Assembly (NCBI RefSeq): GCF_015910535.1
Contig: NZ_JACBJG010000006.1
Span: 62,001 to 126,000 of the forward strand
Direction of reading: 5' to 3'
DNA length: 64,000 bases
From: Saccharomonospora sp. NB11
Lineage (GTDB): Bacteria; Actinomycetota; Actinomycetes; Mycobacteriales; Pseudonocardiaceae
Part shown: positions 32,271 to 40,595 of the stretch, in pieces
How positions within the stretch are numbered: the first letter of the stretch is position 1
Layout of the letters: the number at the start of each line of letters is the position of its first letter
Notes under the pieces: generated by a model
Databases searched by the model: none
Seen by the model: only the letters and a program-made list of their open reading frames with translations
Told to the model about the DNA's origin: nothing
Program-made: the position numbers and the translations under genes

Positions 32271-33152
32271 TCAGCCGATGGCGCCCGCGTCGCGCGCGAC
32301 GCCCATCACGTAGTCGCCGTACCCGCTCTTGGCGAGCTTCGCGCCCAGTCGGTAGCACTCGTCGGCGGTGATGAACCCCATCCGCAGCGCCACCTCCTCC
32401 AGACACGCGATGCGCACGCCCGTGCGGTGCTCCAGCACCTGCACGAACTGGCCCGCCTCCAGCAGCGAATCGTGCGTGCCTGTGTCGAGCCAGGCGAACC
32501 CGCGGCTCAGCCGGTGCATCCGCGCCTTGCCCTCGCGCAGGTAGGCGAGGTTGACGTCGGTGATCTCCAGTTCGCCACGCGCAGAGGGCGTGAGTCCCTT
32601 CGCGATCTCGACGACCTGGTTGTCGTACAGGTAGAGGCCCGTGATGGCGAGGTTCGACTTCGGGTTCGCGGGCTTCTCCTCGATCGACAGCAGGTTGCCG
32701 TCGGCGTCCACCTCACCGACGCCGTAACGCTGCGGGTCCTTCACCTCGTAGCCGAACAACGCGCACCCGTCGAGGTTCGCCGCTTCGGACTGGAGCAGGC
32801 CGGAGAAGCCGCGCCCGTAGAAGATGTTGTCGCCGAGGATCAGGGCCACCGAGTCGTCACCGACGAAGTCCTCGCCGATCACGAAGGCCTCCGCGAGCCC
32901 GTTGGGGCTGGGCTGCTCGGCGTAGCGCAGGTCGAGGCCCCACTGGCTGCCGTCACCGAGCAGTCGCTCGAAGTTCGGCAGGTCGCTCGGCGTGGAGATC
33001 AGCAGGATCTCGCGAATGCCCGCCAACATCAGCACCGACAGCGGGTAGTAGACCATCGGTTTGTCGTAGACGGGCAGGAGCTGCTTCGAGGTCGCCTGGG
33101 TGATCGGGTGCAGCCGGGTTCCGCTTCCGCCGGCCAGCACGATGCCTTTCAT
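32271..33152 (-). CDS. rmlA: Glucose-1-phosphate thymidylyltransferase
   Basis: 293-residue nucleotidyltransferase that makes dTDP-glucose from glucose-1-phosphate and dTTP, the first step to dTDP-rhamnose and other deoxysugars. The N-terminal nucleotide motif [30 protein letters not shown] and the GDNIFYG motif are all present. No other rml genes are nearby in the window, so it is monocistronic here. Confidence 0.94.
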   Translation of the reverse strand: MKGIVLAGGSGTRLHPITQATSKQLLPVYDKPMVYYPLSVLMLAGIREILLISTPSDLPNFERLLGDGSQWGLDLRYAEQPSPNGLAEAFVIGEDFVGDDSVALILGDNIFYGRGFSGLLQSEAANLDGCALFGYEVKDPQRYGVGEVDADGNLLSIEEKPANPKSNLAITGLYLYDNQVVEIAKGLTPSARGELEITDVNLAYLREGKARMHRLSRGFAWLDTGTHDSLLEAGQFVQVLEHRTGVRIACLEEVALRMGFITADECYRLGAKLAKSGYGDYVMGVARDAGAIG

Positions 33153-33174
33153 GCGACCCTCCCGCGTGTCGTGG

Positions 33175-33212
33175 CCCTGCCGGTGGGCAGCGTATCGCGG
33201 CCACCGGCAGGG
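33175..33212. terminator. Hairpin upstream of rmlA
   Basis: CCCTGCCGGTGG (33175-33186) pairs perfectly with 33201-33212. It lies between the DUF4232 gene terminator and rmlA (both minus). It could be a second terminator or a hairpin in the rmlA leader; no U-tract. Confidence 0.4.
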
Positions 33213-33242
33213 TGACGGGAACGTCGGCGAGCGTCACAGTCA

Positions 33243-33280
33243 CGGTTCGCCCTGGTCAACCACCCGGCCAGGGCGAACCG
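33243..33280 (-). terminator. Terminator of the DUF4232 lipoprotein gene
   Basis: A 13-bp perfect stem (33243-33255 with 33268-33280) begins 5 bp beyond the stop codon of the lipoprotein gene. Confidence 0.75.
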
Positions 33281-33285
33281 ACCGC

Positions 33286-33966
33286 TCAGCGGTATCCGGC
33301 GCCCTTCTCGATGCTGGTGACCGTGAGCTGGTTGCCGCTCAGCTCGGTGCGAGCACAGCCGGTGCCGGGCACCTCCACGAACATCGACGCGGTCTCGTGC
33401 GGCGGATAGACGCGCAGCCCGCGCACCTCGGTGGGAGAGCACGTCTGCGGGTCGTAGTTGCGAACCTGGGCGAAGCCCACGTCGGCGTGCGCGACCTCAC
33501 CGGGGTTCAACGTGATGGCGGGGCTCTTCTCTCCGGTGTGCTCGGCGGGTTTGCCGACCTGGTGTCCGTCGTCCCCGGCGACGTACGACACCCCGGGGAA
33601 CCCGTGCAGCACACACGGCACGTCGCCGACGTTGGTGAACACCAGCGGCCGGTACACCGTCCCCGCCGCGCCCTCACCCTGCCCGAGCGACAGCGACAGA
33701 TTGGCGGACGTGCAGTAGTCCGGGTCCTGCGGCGGCTGCTGTGCCTGAGGCTTCGGCGCCGCGTGGGCGCTGTCGGCCGCACTCGACGCGTCGGCGGGAG
33801 CGTCGGTCTGCTCCGAGGTCGGCGGGGCGGCCGACGTGGTCTCCGACGTGGCCGGCGCGTCCGGTGAGGGACCACCCGCCTCGTCGCTGCCGGAACTGCA
33901 TCCGGCCAAAGCGAGCACGATGCCCGTCGTGGCCAGCAGCGCGTGTGCCGTGTTGATGCGTTTCAT
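33286..33966 (-). CDS. DUF4232 lipoprotein
   Basis: 226-residue exported lipoprotein. A signal peptide ends with the lipobox LAGC (Cys near residue 23), followed by a long Ser/Thr/Pro/Ala-rich linker (about 25-80) and a DUF4232 beta-sandwich domain (about 85-226) with four Cys residues likely to form disulfides (DYC, VPCVLHGFPGVS, QTCSP, GTGCA). DUF4232 proteins are common surface lipoproteins of actinobacteria; no function is established. The ATG start at 33966 follows a purine-rich GGAAGAAGGGGG stretch. Confidence 0.82.
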   Translation of the reverse strand: MKRINTAHALLATTGIVLALAGCSSGSDEAGGPSPDAPATSETTSAAPPTSEQTDAPADASSAADSAHAAPKPQAQQPPQDPDYCTSANLSLSLGQGEGAAGTVYRPLVFTNVGDVPCVLHGFPGVSYVAGDDGHQVGKPAEHTGEKSPAITLNPGEVAHADVGFAQVRNYDPQTCSPTEVRGLRVYPPHETASMFVEVPGTGCARTELSGNQLTVTSIEKGAGYR

Positions 33967-34230
33967 CGTCGCCACCCCCTTCTTCCGGGTCCACACCACA
34001 AGACGCGGGTACCGACCCGCGAGGTTGCCTCCCCGGCGCAGGACCCTCCGAACGGACTGTCGACCGTCCGCCCGGGTGAGAACAGCGAGGTCACGGCCAC
34101 CGAGCGTCGCGGAAGCCCCGGCGAGCGACGTCCACCGGCCCGGTGGCCGCAGTGGCCCGAGGAGGTGGAGGTGTGACGGATGGCGACGTGGGGGCGGGGT
34201 GGCGGAGGTCGGTGAGGCAACAGCGCAGTG
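33967..34230. other. Intergenic DNA between lipoprotein gene and CRISPR
   Basis: No gene recognised. It contains the promoter region of the minus-strand lipoprotein gene and a perfect inverted repeat CGCGGGT-ACCG-ACCCGCG at 34004-34021. Confidence 0.4.
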
Positions 34231-34380
34231 GGTCCATCCCCGCGCGTGCGGGGCCGACCGTAGGAGAGGGCGTGATTCGCCAGCGCCTGCCGGTCCATCC
34301 CCGCGCGTGCGGGGCCGACTGTCAGGAAACCCTGACAACCTGGATGTCAGGGGGTCCATCCCCGCGCGTGCGGGGCCGAC
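34231..34380 (-). CRISPR. Short orphan CRISPR, three repeats and two spacers, type I-E-like repeat
   Basis: Three identical 28-bp repeats at 34231-34258, 34292-34319 and 34353-34380 enclose two 33-bp spacers (34259-34291, 34320-34352). The 61-bp period is exact. Read on the minus strand the repeat begins GTCGGCCCCGCACGCG and ends GGGGATGGACC, the palindromic form typical of type I-E in actinomycetes, so the leader should be at the right. The less GC-rich stretch 34381-34440 fits that. No cas gene exists in the window, so the array depends on cas genes elsewhere or is a relic. Confidence 0.92.
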
Positions 34381-34579
34381 ACTTCCTGACCTGCGACTTT
34401 GCTCGGTCAATGGGCGGTTTTCATTCAGTCTAGAGCCCGCGGAAACCGGCGAGGGCAGGCGCGAGGGATCGTGCCGAACGAGAAGGTATGGACCTGGTTC
34501 CGTGGTCATGCCGGAAGGTTCGGGCACGCGGGCGGGAAATCGTTGCCACCGTGGCAAGGTCCCCGCGTGACCACCCGGG

Positions 34580-35758
34580 CTAAAGGTCCAGTCCGGCGCG
34601 GGAGGCGAGGCCGCGCAGCTCGGTCCCGGTGGCGTCGGCACGTGAACGCTCGATCAACTCGCACACCAGGCCCCGGGCGACCCGCGAGCCGTGGACTCGC
34701 GCGGGTGCGATGCGCTCGGCTGCTCGAAGGGCGTCGACGGCGTCCGAGCGGCGGTGTCGGATGCGTGTGCAGGCGCGAGCCCGCGCGAGGTGGTACGCGA
34801 CGCGCCGCGTGGGATTGGGGAGCTGGTCGGGTTCGATGCGGTCGGTGAGGGCAGCGGCGGCGACGTGATCGCCGCGTTCGAGGGCGGCACTCGCACGCCA
34901 GAGGTCGACGTTCGCGGGGCCGAACCCGAACCAGCCGAAGTCGGGTCCGTCGACGCGCCGGGCGAGGTCGGCGGCGTGGTCGAGCGCGGACGTCTCGGCG
35001 GTGGTGTCACCGCTCGCTGCCGCGGTGAGCGAGTGCGCCAACGCGAGCATCCCGGACAGATGGACGCCACCGACCGTGCCGGTGCCGGGGGCGGCGGCCG
35101 TGAGCACGTGGGAGGCGAGGTCGAACGAACCTCCGCCGAGGAGCCCGAGACCCATCCCGAACGCACTCACCGCGATGCTGACGGGGTCGTCCGCGCGTTC
35201 CGCCGCGTCGCGGGCGAGTGTGCAGGCCTGCCACGCGAGATCGCGCGTTCCACCGACGTCACCGAGCCACGCGGCGGTGCCTTGGATGTGCAGCAACGTG
35301 GCGATGCGGAGCAACTCGCGGACGTCTCTCCCGGCCTGGACCGAGCTGTGGACGTCGCGCACGAGTCGTGGGAGATCCGCACCAACGCTGCGGTAGTCGC
35401 AGGCCCGCTGCGCTTGCAGCAGGACGTTCGTGCGCTCCCGAAGGACGTCGACGGGCACGACGTCGCCGCCGGGGATGCCGACACTGACGGCGAGGAGCGC
35501 GGAGCGGACGGCGTTCACGTGGCCGTCGGCGAGGCCGGAGTCAGCGGTGACGGGGACGGCGGGTCCGGCGATGTCGGCAGGGGTGACGTCGAGGGCGCGG
35601 GCGAGGGCGGCGATCAACGACCGGCGGTCAAGCGCTCGTTCGCCTCGTTCGATGCGGGAGAGATAGCTGGGGCTGATTCCCGCGAGCCCTGCGACGACGT
35701 CGAGAGAACGGCCTCGTGCTCGGCGGATGCGGCGGATCGCGTGTCCGGGGTGCTGCAT
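34580..35758 (-). CDS. XRE-family regulator with TPR-like C-terminal domain
   Basis: 392-residue protein with an N-terminal helix-turn-helix (AIRRIRRARGRSLDVVAGLAGISPSYLSRIERGERALD, about 7-45) and a long alpha-helical, Ala/Arg-rich C-terminal part of the kind that forms TPR-like repeats in actinomycete regulators. ATG at 35758. It lies immediately outside the left end of the integrated element and was probably the original downstream neighbour of yajQ. The target is unknown. Confidence 0.8.
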   Translation of the reverse strand: MQHPGHAIRRIRRARGRSLDVVAGLAGISPSYLSRIERGERALDRRSLIAALARALDVTPADIAGPAVPVTADSGLADGHVNAVRSALLAVSVGIPGGDVVPVDVLRERTNVLLQAQRACDYRSVGADLPRLVRDVHSSVQAGRDVRELLRIATLLHIQGTAAWLGDVGGTRDLAWQACTLARDAAERADDPVSIAVSAFGMGLGLLGGGSFDLASHVLTAAAPGTGTVGGVHLSGMLALAHSLTAAASGDTTAETSALDHAADLARRVDGPDFGWFGFGPANVDLWRASAALERGDHVAAAALTDRIEPDQLPNPTRRVAYHLARARACTRIRHRRSDAVDALRAAERIAPARVHGSRVARGLVCELIERSRADATGTELRGLASRAGLDL

Positions 35759-35885
35759 CTGGTCTCCTGTGTGCTGTCCAGGGATCCAGTGTGCAGGCGG
35801 GGAGGGGGTTCGGGTACCTCGTTGCGGGGCACATCCCCGGCACGAATGCCATCGATCTCCGTGGAGACACGGTGAGATGCGATGT

Positions 35886-35901
35886 CCCCTGATTTCAGGG
35901 G
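35886..35901 (-). terminator. Displaced yajQ terminator hairpin
   Basis: CCCCTGA-TT-TCAGGGG is a perfect 7-bp hairpin 14 bp left of the left att repeat. Before integration it would have stood about 20-30 bp after the yajQ stop, so I infer it is the original yajQ terminator, now separated by 5.9 kb. Confidence 0.45.
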
Positions 35902-35915
35902 CGTGCCGGGGACGT

Positions 35916-35945
35916 AGCGAGCATCACCGGTAGTTGGTGAACTGC
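35916..35945. repeat. attL: 30-bp direct repeat
   Basis: Identical over 30 bp to 41821-41850, diverging on both sides. It begins AGCGAGCATCACCGG and includes the inverted arms TCACC/GGTGA around a 7-bp core. It is a duplicate of the yajQ 3' end, encoding the last residues LQFTNYR and the stop on the minus strand. Confidence 0.9.
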
Positions 35946-36148
35946 GTCCGGCCTGGGGCGATGCCTTCCAGGTGGCTTCTGACCTGCTGGTTCGTGGCGA
36001 TTACTTGTCGTTGGTGATGGATGATGGTGAGTGGCATCTGTACCCAGTTTGTACCGACGGTTTGTCCCTGTCGTGAGTTCAGGCGTTGATATGGAACACG
36101 CTGGGCCCTGGATGCCACTCAACGATTGAAAAGGCTTCCTGGGAGTTA

Positions 36149-36811
36149 CTACATTGGCATCCCGCTTCTTGGGGGAAGGGGCGCATGTACGGCATCGTCA
36201 TCTTGGTCCGACATGAATTGCTTGGCTCGATATTCCATTTCGTAGATCGAGCGAAGCAATTGGGTTGTGAATGAAAGTGTGCCTAGTGCTTCCCTTTTGT
36301 TGCTGGCAGGGAGCTCGTGTGTGGCTATATTTCCCCTTTTTCGAATCAGGTCAACCCAGGGCTTCATGGGTGGCGTAACAAATCCTTGACTCTCCAGAAA
36401 TGACAGGTATTCCGCGAAGGTGTCTCCCTCTTTGGCTCCCTTATTTACGGCTATGTGCATAAGAATCTTGCGACACATCAACTCTGCCGAGGTGTAGGCG
36501 CTTGCAGATATGTTCCGCCGTGCTTCGTTATAAGCCTGCTCCACGTCCTCCGGCAAGCCTTCAACTTCTTCGCCAGCTCCTCTCGCGGGGGAGACGGTAT
36601 CTCCATTAATCACCGCTCCGAATAGGCATCCAGGGCATCTCACCCATGTGACATAGGGCCCCTTTTTGGTGCGTGCGATTACGGCAGCAGAGCATACTTT
36701 GCCGCAGTGTGGGCACACTATTTCAGTGTATGCATATTCGTTGGATGTGTCGATGTGCTCAGAATTTGGCGCACCCATCGAGGTGAAAACTATATTGCTA
36801 TGCCCGGCCAT
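36149..36811 (-). CDS. DUF4145 domain protein with N-terminal zinc ribbon
   Basis: 220-residue protein. A zinc ribbon is formed by Cys33/Cys36 and Cys59/Cys62 (CPHC...CPGC). The helical DUF4145 domain (about 90-195) has the segment SAELMCRKILMHIA...F.EYLSFLESQGFV. DUF4145 is found in proteins of, or near, restriction and other defence systems, but no activity is established. The gene and its flanks are clearly lower in GC, with AT-ending codons unlike every neighbour, indicating recent acquisition as element cargo. Start ATG at 36811; no operon partner. Confidence 0.8.
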   Translation of the reverse strand: MAGHSNIVFTSMGAPNSEHIDTSNEYAYTEIVCPHCGKVCSAAVIARTKKGPYVTWVRCPGCLFGAVINGDTVSPARGAGEEVEGLPEDVEQAYNEARRNISASAYTSAELMCRKILMHIAVNKGAKEGDTFAEYLSFLESQGFVTPPMKPWVDLIRKRGNIATHELPASNKREALGTLSFTTQLLRSIYEMEYRAKQFMSDQDDDAVHAPLPPRSGMPM

Positions 36812-36935
36812 TTAGCCTCCTTTGTCTCGGGTTGGGTATCGACAATAATGCCCTCGTTGTTACAGGATCAGGTGATTATGTTGCTGCAAAGTTTCCATTG
36901 AAGTTGCCCTTTGGGCAGCAGAACAGGGTCGATGT

Positions 36936-37075
36936 TGTGCCATCCCGTCTGACCTGGCGTAGCCCGATCACGCTGTGTCAAGGGGGCAACCTTCGTGCTG
37001 TGGTGAGGGATGTTGCCAGGCTTGCCCCCTTGACGCGGCGTGATAGCCCTCGGGGAGGTCAGACGGGATGGCACA
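36936..37075. repeat. 140-bp imperfect palindrome (three nested stems)
   Basis: Outer 20-bp arms 36936-36955 and 37056-37075 are perfectly complementary. Inside are a 7-bp stem (36967-36973 with 37038-37044) and a 13-bp stem (36977-36989 with 37022-37034). No conserved protein is encoded. Within a RepSA element this could be a replication origin, transfer locus or structured RNA, or a small MITE. Confidence 0.75.
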
Positions 37076-37289
37076 CGCACCGGACCACCAACGAACCGGA
37101 ACGTGCGTGCACGACCCCAGCCATCCCGGAGACCTGCCCGCCCGGCGAGGGCATCTTCTTCCTTCTGGCGGTCCCGCCGTGGTTCCCGGACCGCCTGCCT
37201 TCCGCTCCTGGGTCCGCGTGCGGGACGGCGGGACCGGCGTCAGCCGCACGCCCGGCGGCCCGCTGGCGCGGGCCCACAGGCAGCAGGCA

Positions 37290-37310
37290 GGCGGCCCCGG
37301 CGGGGCCGCC
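37290..37310. repeat. Strong GC hairpin
   Basis: A perfect 9-bp stem (37290-37298, 37302-37310) with a 3-nt loop, located 45 bp beyond the GNAT stop. It may terminate the leftward gntR-GNAT transcript. The rest of 37076-37355 is GC-rich without a convincing gene. Confidence 0.5.
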
Positions 37311-37355
37311 CTTGACCATGTAGAGAAAGTCCTCACCGGATGTGCGCCGGGTGAG

Positions 37356-37886
37356 CTACGGGGCGGGGCTGACGTAGCAGTACGCGGGCACGAGGCCGTG
37401 GCCTGAGTCGTGCTCGGTCACTCCGATCCTGCGCCATCCCAGACGTTCGTAGAGCCGAATCGCGGCCTGGTCCTTCTCCATGACGTCCAGCACGAGGCGT
37501 AGCCCTTCACTGGCTGCGTGCTCCATCACGGCACGGGTGAGCAGTTCACCGGCTCGATGGCCCCGCGCTTCGGGGTGGACGAACAGACGGCCCAAGACGG
37601 CGATGCCCGCGACTACACCTTCGGTTGTCTCGCGGAACATGACGGCCGCTGCGTCGGCATCCGTGGGCTCGGTGATGCAGACGTGGCCGATCACCTCACC
37701 GGCCAGCTCGGCAACCCACGCCTTCACCAGTCCGGCGGGCCTGAGCCAGGCTTCCGGGTCGGCGACTCCTTCGACGGGGTAGCCGTCGGCCTCGTGCACG
37801 GCCACCAGGGCGGCAGCACACGCGGGGAGGTCGTCATCACGGCGGGGGCGGACCACGGGGGTCGGCTGTTGGTGCGGCTGGAACAT
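37356..37886 (-). CDS. GNAT family N-acetyltransferase
   Basis: 176-residue acetyltransferase of the GNAT fold: LGRLFVHPEARGHRAGELL is the acetyl-CoA-binding motif A, and AIRLYERLGWRRIG is motif B. The substrate is unknown; amino acids, antibiotics or proteins are all possible. ATG 37886 overlaps the GntR stop by one base (TGATG), so the two form an operon. GNAT genes appear as cargo in other actinomycete elements. Confidence 0.85.
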   Translation of the reverse strand: MFQPHQQPTPVVRPRRDDDLPACAAALVAVHEADGYPVEGVADPEAWLRPAGLVKAWVAELAGEVIGHVCITEPTDADAAAVMFRETTEGVVAGIAVLGRLFVHPEARGHRAGELLTRAVMEHAASEGLRLVLDVMEKDQAAIRLYERLGWRRIGVTEHDSGHGLVPAYCYVSPAP

Positions 37887-38678
37887 CAGTCCTCCACGGG
37901 CATGGCGTAGTCCAGGCCGGTCAGGTCGGCGCGCATGACGAACCTCGTCACCTCGAACGGTCGGCCGAGGTGGTCGATGCCGGTGTGCAGCACATCGAGC
38001 ACCGGAACACCGTCTGGGATGGACAGTCCCGTGGCTTCCTCGTGGGTGGGCATGCGGGCGGACACCTCTTCGCGGACGCGCGTGATCGGGTGCCCGAGTT
38101 CCTCGAACCGCGCGTACAGGCTGCCCTTGCCCATCTTCGCCGACGTGGCCAGCACCGAACCTTCCGCGATCTCCCACGGGATGTAGGTGACGCCGACCTG
38201 AACGGGGTCGTTGTCGGCGTAGTACCAGTTCTCCCGGCGCACCACCGATGCCTCGGCAGGGTCGACGTCCAGGCGCTCGGCGACGTCCTCGGGGGGCTGG
38301 ACCCGCTCGATCGATGTGCAGTCCACGCGGGCCGTGCGGCCCTGCTTCGCCACCTCGGCGCGATAGGGCGACAGCCCTGTCTCGTTCCGAAGGCTGTGCG
38401 AGTAACGCTCGCTGCCGAAACGGAGGAGGCGCCGCTTTTCGCGGACGAACACGCCCTTGCCGTGGTGTGCCGTGACCAAGCCTTCGTCGGTGAGCAGGCG
38501 AATGGCCTCGCGGGCGGTGTTGCGGGCCACGCCGTGCTGAGCGGCCAACGCGCGTTCCGACGGCAGCTTGGCGCCGGGCGGCAGGTCACCTGAGGCGATC
38601 GCGTTACGCAGCTCGCTCGCCACCTGGCGGCTCGGGAGCTGTGTCCCTTCGCTGGGACGGCCTGCGGAACTGTTCACG
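37886..38678 (-). CDS. GntR/UTRA-type regulator, probable element repressor
   Basis: About 264 residues from GTG 38678 (GAGG Shine-Dalgarno just upstream); a TTG 18 codons earlier is possible but lies inside an operator. The winged helix is LPSERALAAQHGVARNTAREAIRLLTDEGLV and the C-terminal half is a UTRA effector domain. It is divergent from the replication/integration genes, whose promoter contains three palindromes. This mirrors KorSA of pSAM2, a GntR repressor that keeps the element integrated. I infer the same role here. Confidence 0.85.
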
Positions 38679-38725
38679 ACGCCTCGATTGCTGTCGGTGG
38701 ACCTGTCTTCATCGCGGTCAGTGTA

Positions 38726-38739
38726 CTGGCTCAAGCCAG
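38726..38739. promoter_or_regulatory. GntR operator O1
   Basis: CTGGCTCAAGCCAG, a near-perfect palindrome just upstream of the -35 box of the rightward promoter and 47 bp upstream of the gntR start, so it can serve both promoters. Confidence 0.7.
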
Positions 38740-38742
38740 CTA

Positions 38743-38771
38743 TTGACGGACGACGCGCGACGCGCTTTACT
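38743..38771 (+). promoter_or_regulatory. Promoter of the small gene-repSA-int operon
   Basis: TTGACG (38743-38748) and TTTACT (38766-38771) with 17-bp spacing. The -10 box overlaps operator O2, and O1 abuts the -35 box, so the promoter should be repressed by the divergent GntR protein. Confidence 0.65.
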
Positions 38772-38783
38772 GGCTTAAGCCAG
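38770..38783. promoter_or_regulatory. GntR operator O2
   Basis: CTGGCTTAAGCCAG is a perfect 14-bp palindrome overlapping the -10 box of the rightward promoter. Confidence 0.75.
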
Positions 38784-38786
38784 CAA

Positions 38787-38800
38787 CTGGCTCAAGCCAC
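38787..38800. promoter_or_regulatory. GntR operator O3
   Basis: CTGGCTCAAGCCAC, the third copy, offset 17 bp from O2 and 21 bp before the small gene start. Confidence 0.65.
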
Positions 38801-38820
38801 TTCACTGGGAGGACATGGTC

Positions 38821-39219
38821 ATGGGTGCGCTCGCGTTGGTCATCGATGAGCCGACTGTGGTGGAGGTTTCCGAGCGGTTCCGGTTCTCGGATGAGAACCC
38901 GCTGACCTTGGAGCCGTATGCACGGGGCCGGTTCGGGGATCTGCCGCCGTACATCGAAGACGTGATCGTCGAGCAGTTGGGACTGGCTCCGACACGCTGG
39001 AACGCGCTGGTCGGTGCCGGAGAGGTCTACTCGGTGGTGGGGCCGTTCCAGGAGTTCTCACTGGCGGGCTTCCTGCGTTCGGTGCAGGAGCGCGATGTGT
39101 GGGACGGGTCTGAGGACGTGTGTGGTGACTGCTGGGGCACCCTGGCGGCCAAGGACTACGACGGGTCGGTGACTGGCCGTATCGACGGCGTCTACGTCTG
39201 CTTCTGTGCGGTGCACTGA
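38821..39219 (+). CDS. Hypothetical protein upstream of repSA
   Basis: 132-residue protein from ATG 38821, chosen over ATG 38815 because GGGAGG at 38807-38812 is then 8 nt away. The sequence is acidic and globular-looking, with a cysteine-containing end (DVCGDC...VYVCFCAVH) that could bind metal. I do not recognise a family. It is the first gene of the repSA-int operon, 2 bp before repSA, so a role in replication control or excision is possible. It is too long and lacks the helix-turn-helix of a typical Xis. Confidence 0.6.
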   Translation: MGALALVIDEPTVVEVSERFRFSDENPLTLEPYARGRFGDLPPYIEDVIVEQLGLAPTRWNALVGAGEVYSVVGPFQEFSLAGFLRSVQERDVWDGSEDVCGDCWGTLAAKDYDGSVTGRIDGVYVCFCAVH

Positions 39220-39221
39220 GC

Positions 39222-40595
39222 ATGGCCGAACACGCGAGGTCGGCCCGGCTGGTGGCGGAGTTGCCGGGCGAGGACGAGCGGTTGGCACTGCTGCTGCGAG
39301 GTTCGGGGTTCCGTTCGTGGCGGGCCAAGGTGCAAGCGGTCGGCGGGTGTGCGAAGCCGGTGCGCCTGGCCGGATCGGCTTCGTGGGAGACGGCTGACGG
39401 TCAGCGGGTGCGGGAGTTGGAAGGCACGCTGTTGGCCGCGTGCGGCAACCGGCGGGAGTCGGTGTGCCCGTCGTGCGCGGATCGGTATTCGGCAGACACC
39501 TTCCACTTGATCCGCTCGGGTTTGTCCGGCGGCAAGGGCGTGGCGGACACGGTGACGGGGCATCCCCGGCTGTTCGTCACGCTGACTGCGCCGTCGTTCG
39601 GGCCTGTGCACAACCAGCCGACCACCGGCACCGGGCAGCGTCGTTCGTGCGCCTGCGGGACGACTCACCACGACTACGACCCCGCGTTGGGCACGCCGCT
39701 TGATCCGGATGCCTACGACTACGTGGGCGCGGTGTTGTGGCAGGCGCATGCCTCGGAGCTGTGGCGACGGTTCACCATCACTTGCGCCCGACACCTCGCC
39801 CGCGCCCTCGGGGTACGGCCCACCGCGCTGAAACACCACCTGCGGCTGTCCTACGCCAAGGTGGCCGAGTATCAGCGGCGGGGTCTGGTGCACTTCCACG
39901 CCGTGGTTCGCCTCGACGGCCCCGACGGTCCCGACACCGCACCTCCGGCGGCGGCCACGGTGGACCTGCTGGAACGGGTGGTGCGCTCGGCAGCTCGCGC
40001 GGTGGCGGTGGACTCGCCACCCTCGGAGGCGGTGGGGTCGCGGCGGCTTGTGTGGGGGCGTCAGATCGACTGCCGCGCCATCACCGACGCTGAGCCGGAT
40101 GACCCGGCGGCGTTGGTGCGGGGCTCGTCGGTGGCGTCCTACATCGCCAAGTACGCCACCAAGGGCACTGGCCACGCTCCAGGCGCAGATACCCCGATCC
40201 GTTCCGAACAGCACATCGCCGACCTCAACGTCACCGACCACACCCGCACCATGATTCACACCGCCTGGCGGCTCGGCGGGCTGCCCGAGCTGGCGGGACT
40301 GCGGTTGCGGAAGTGGGCGCACATGCTCGGCTTCCGCGGGCACTTCCTCACCAAGTCCCGCCGCTACTCCACCACCTTCACCGCCCTGCGCGGCGCTCGC
40401 CGGGAGCACCGTTTCGCCCAGGAGCTGGCCGACCTCGGCATTCACGACCCTGGCGAGGTCACCGTCATCAACGACTGGTCGCTGACCGGCATCGGCTACC
40501 GCAGCGCCGCCGAACGCGATTTCGCCGAAGCCATTGCCGACGCAGCCATCCAACGGCGGAAGAACCGCCGATCCGACAGCATGGCGGTGGCGTGA
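39222..40595 (+). CDS. repSA: RepSA-type rolling-circle replication initiator
   Basis: 457-residue HUH-type initiator. FVTLTAPSFG (118-127) is motif 1, HFH at 224-226 within GLVHFHAVVRLDG is the metal-binding HUH motif, and Tyr307/Tyr311 in SYIAKYATKG supply the nicking tyrosines. A Cys-rich zinc-finger-like region (VCPSC at 81-85, CAC near 143) precedes them. Proteins of this type nick the double-strand origin of pSAM2-like elements after excision. The gene overlaps int by one base (TGATG); there is no xis gene between them. Confidence 0.9.
   Translation: MAEHARSARLVAELPGEDERLALLLRGSGFRSWRAKVQAVGGCAKPVRLAGSASWETADGQRVRELEGTLLAACGNRRESVCPSCADRYSADTFHLIRSGLSGGKGVADTVTGHPRLFVTLTAPSFGPVHNQPTTGTGQRRSCACGTTHHDYDPALGTPLDPDAYDYVGAVLWQAHASELWRRFTITCARHLARALGVRPTALKHHLRLSYAKVAEYQRRGLVHFHAVVRLDGPDGPDTAPPAAATVDLLERVVRSAARAVAVDSPPSEAVGSRRLVWGRQIDCRAITDAEPDDPAALVRGSSVASYIAKYATKGTGHAPGADTPIRSEQHIADLNVTDHTRTMIHTAWRLGGLPELAGLRLRKWAHMLGFRGHFLTKSRRYSTTFTALRGARREHRFAQELADLGIHDPGEVTVINDWSLTGIGYRSAAERDFAEAIADAAIQRRKNRRSDSMAVA

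Noticed and set aside
34004-34021. CGCGGGT-ACCG-ACCCGCG as a degenerate CRISPR repeat
   Set aside because: Sequence and spacing do not match the 28-bp repeat or the 61-bp period.
35999-36012. 14-bp identity GATTACTTGTCGTT with 26058-26071
   Set aside because: Different contexts and no further similarity; likely coincidence.
37059-37336. Open frames within the structured region of the element as genes
   Set aside because: Compositionally biased, no start signals or family resemblance; hairpins explain the region better.
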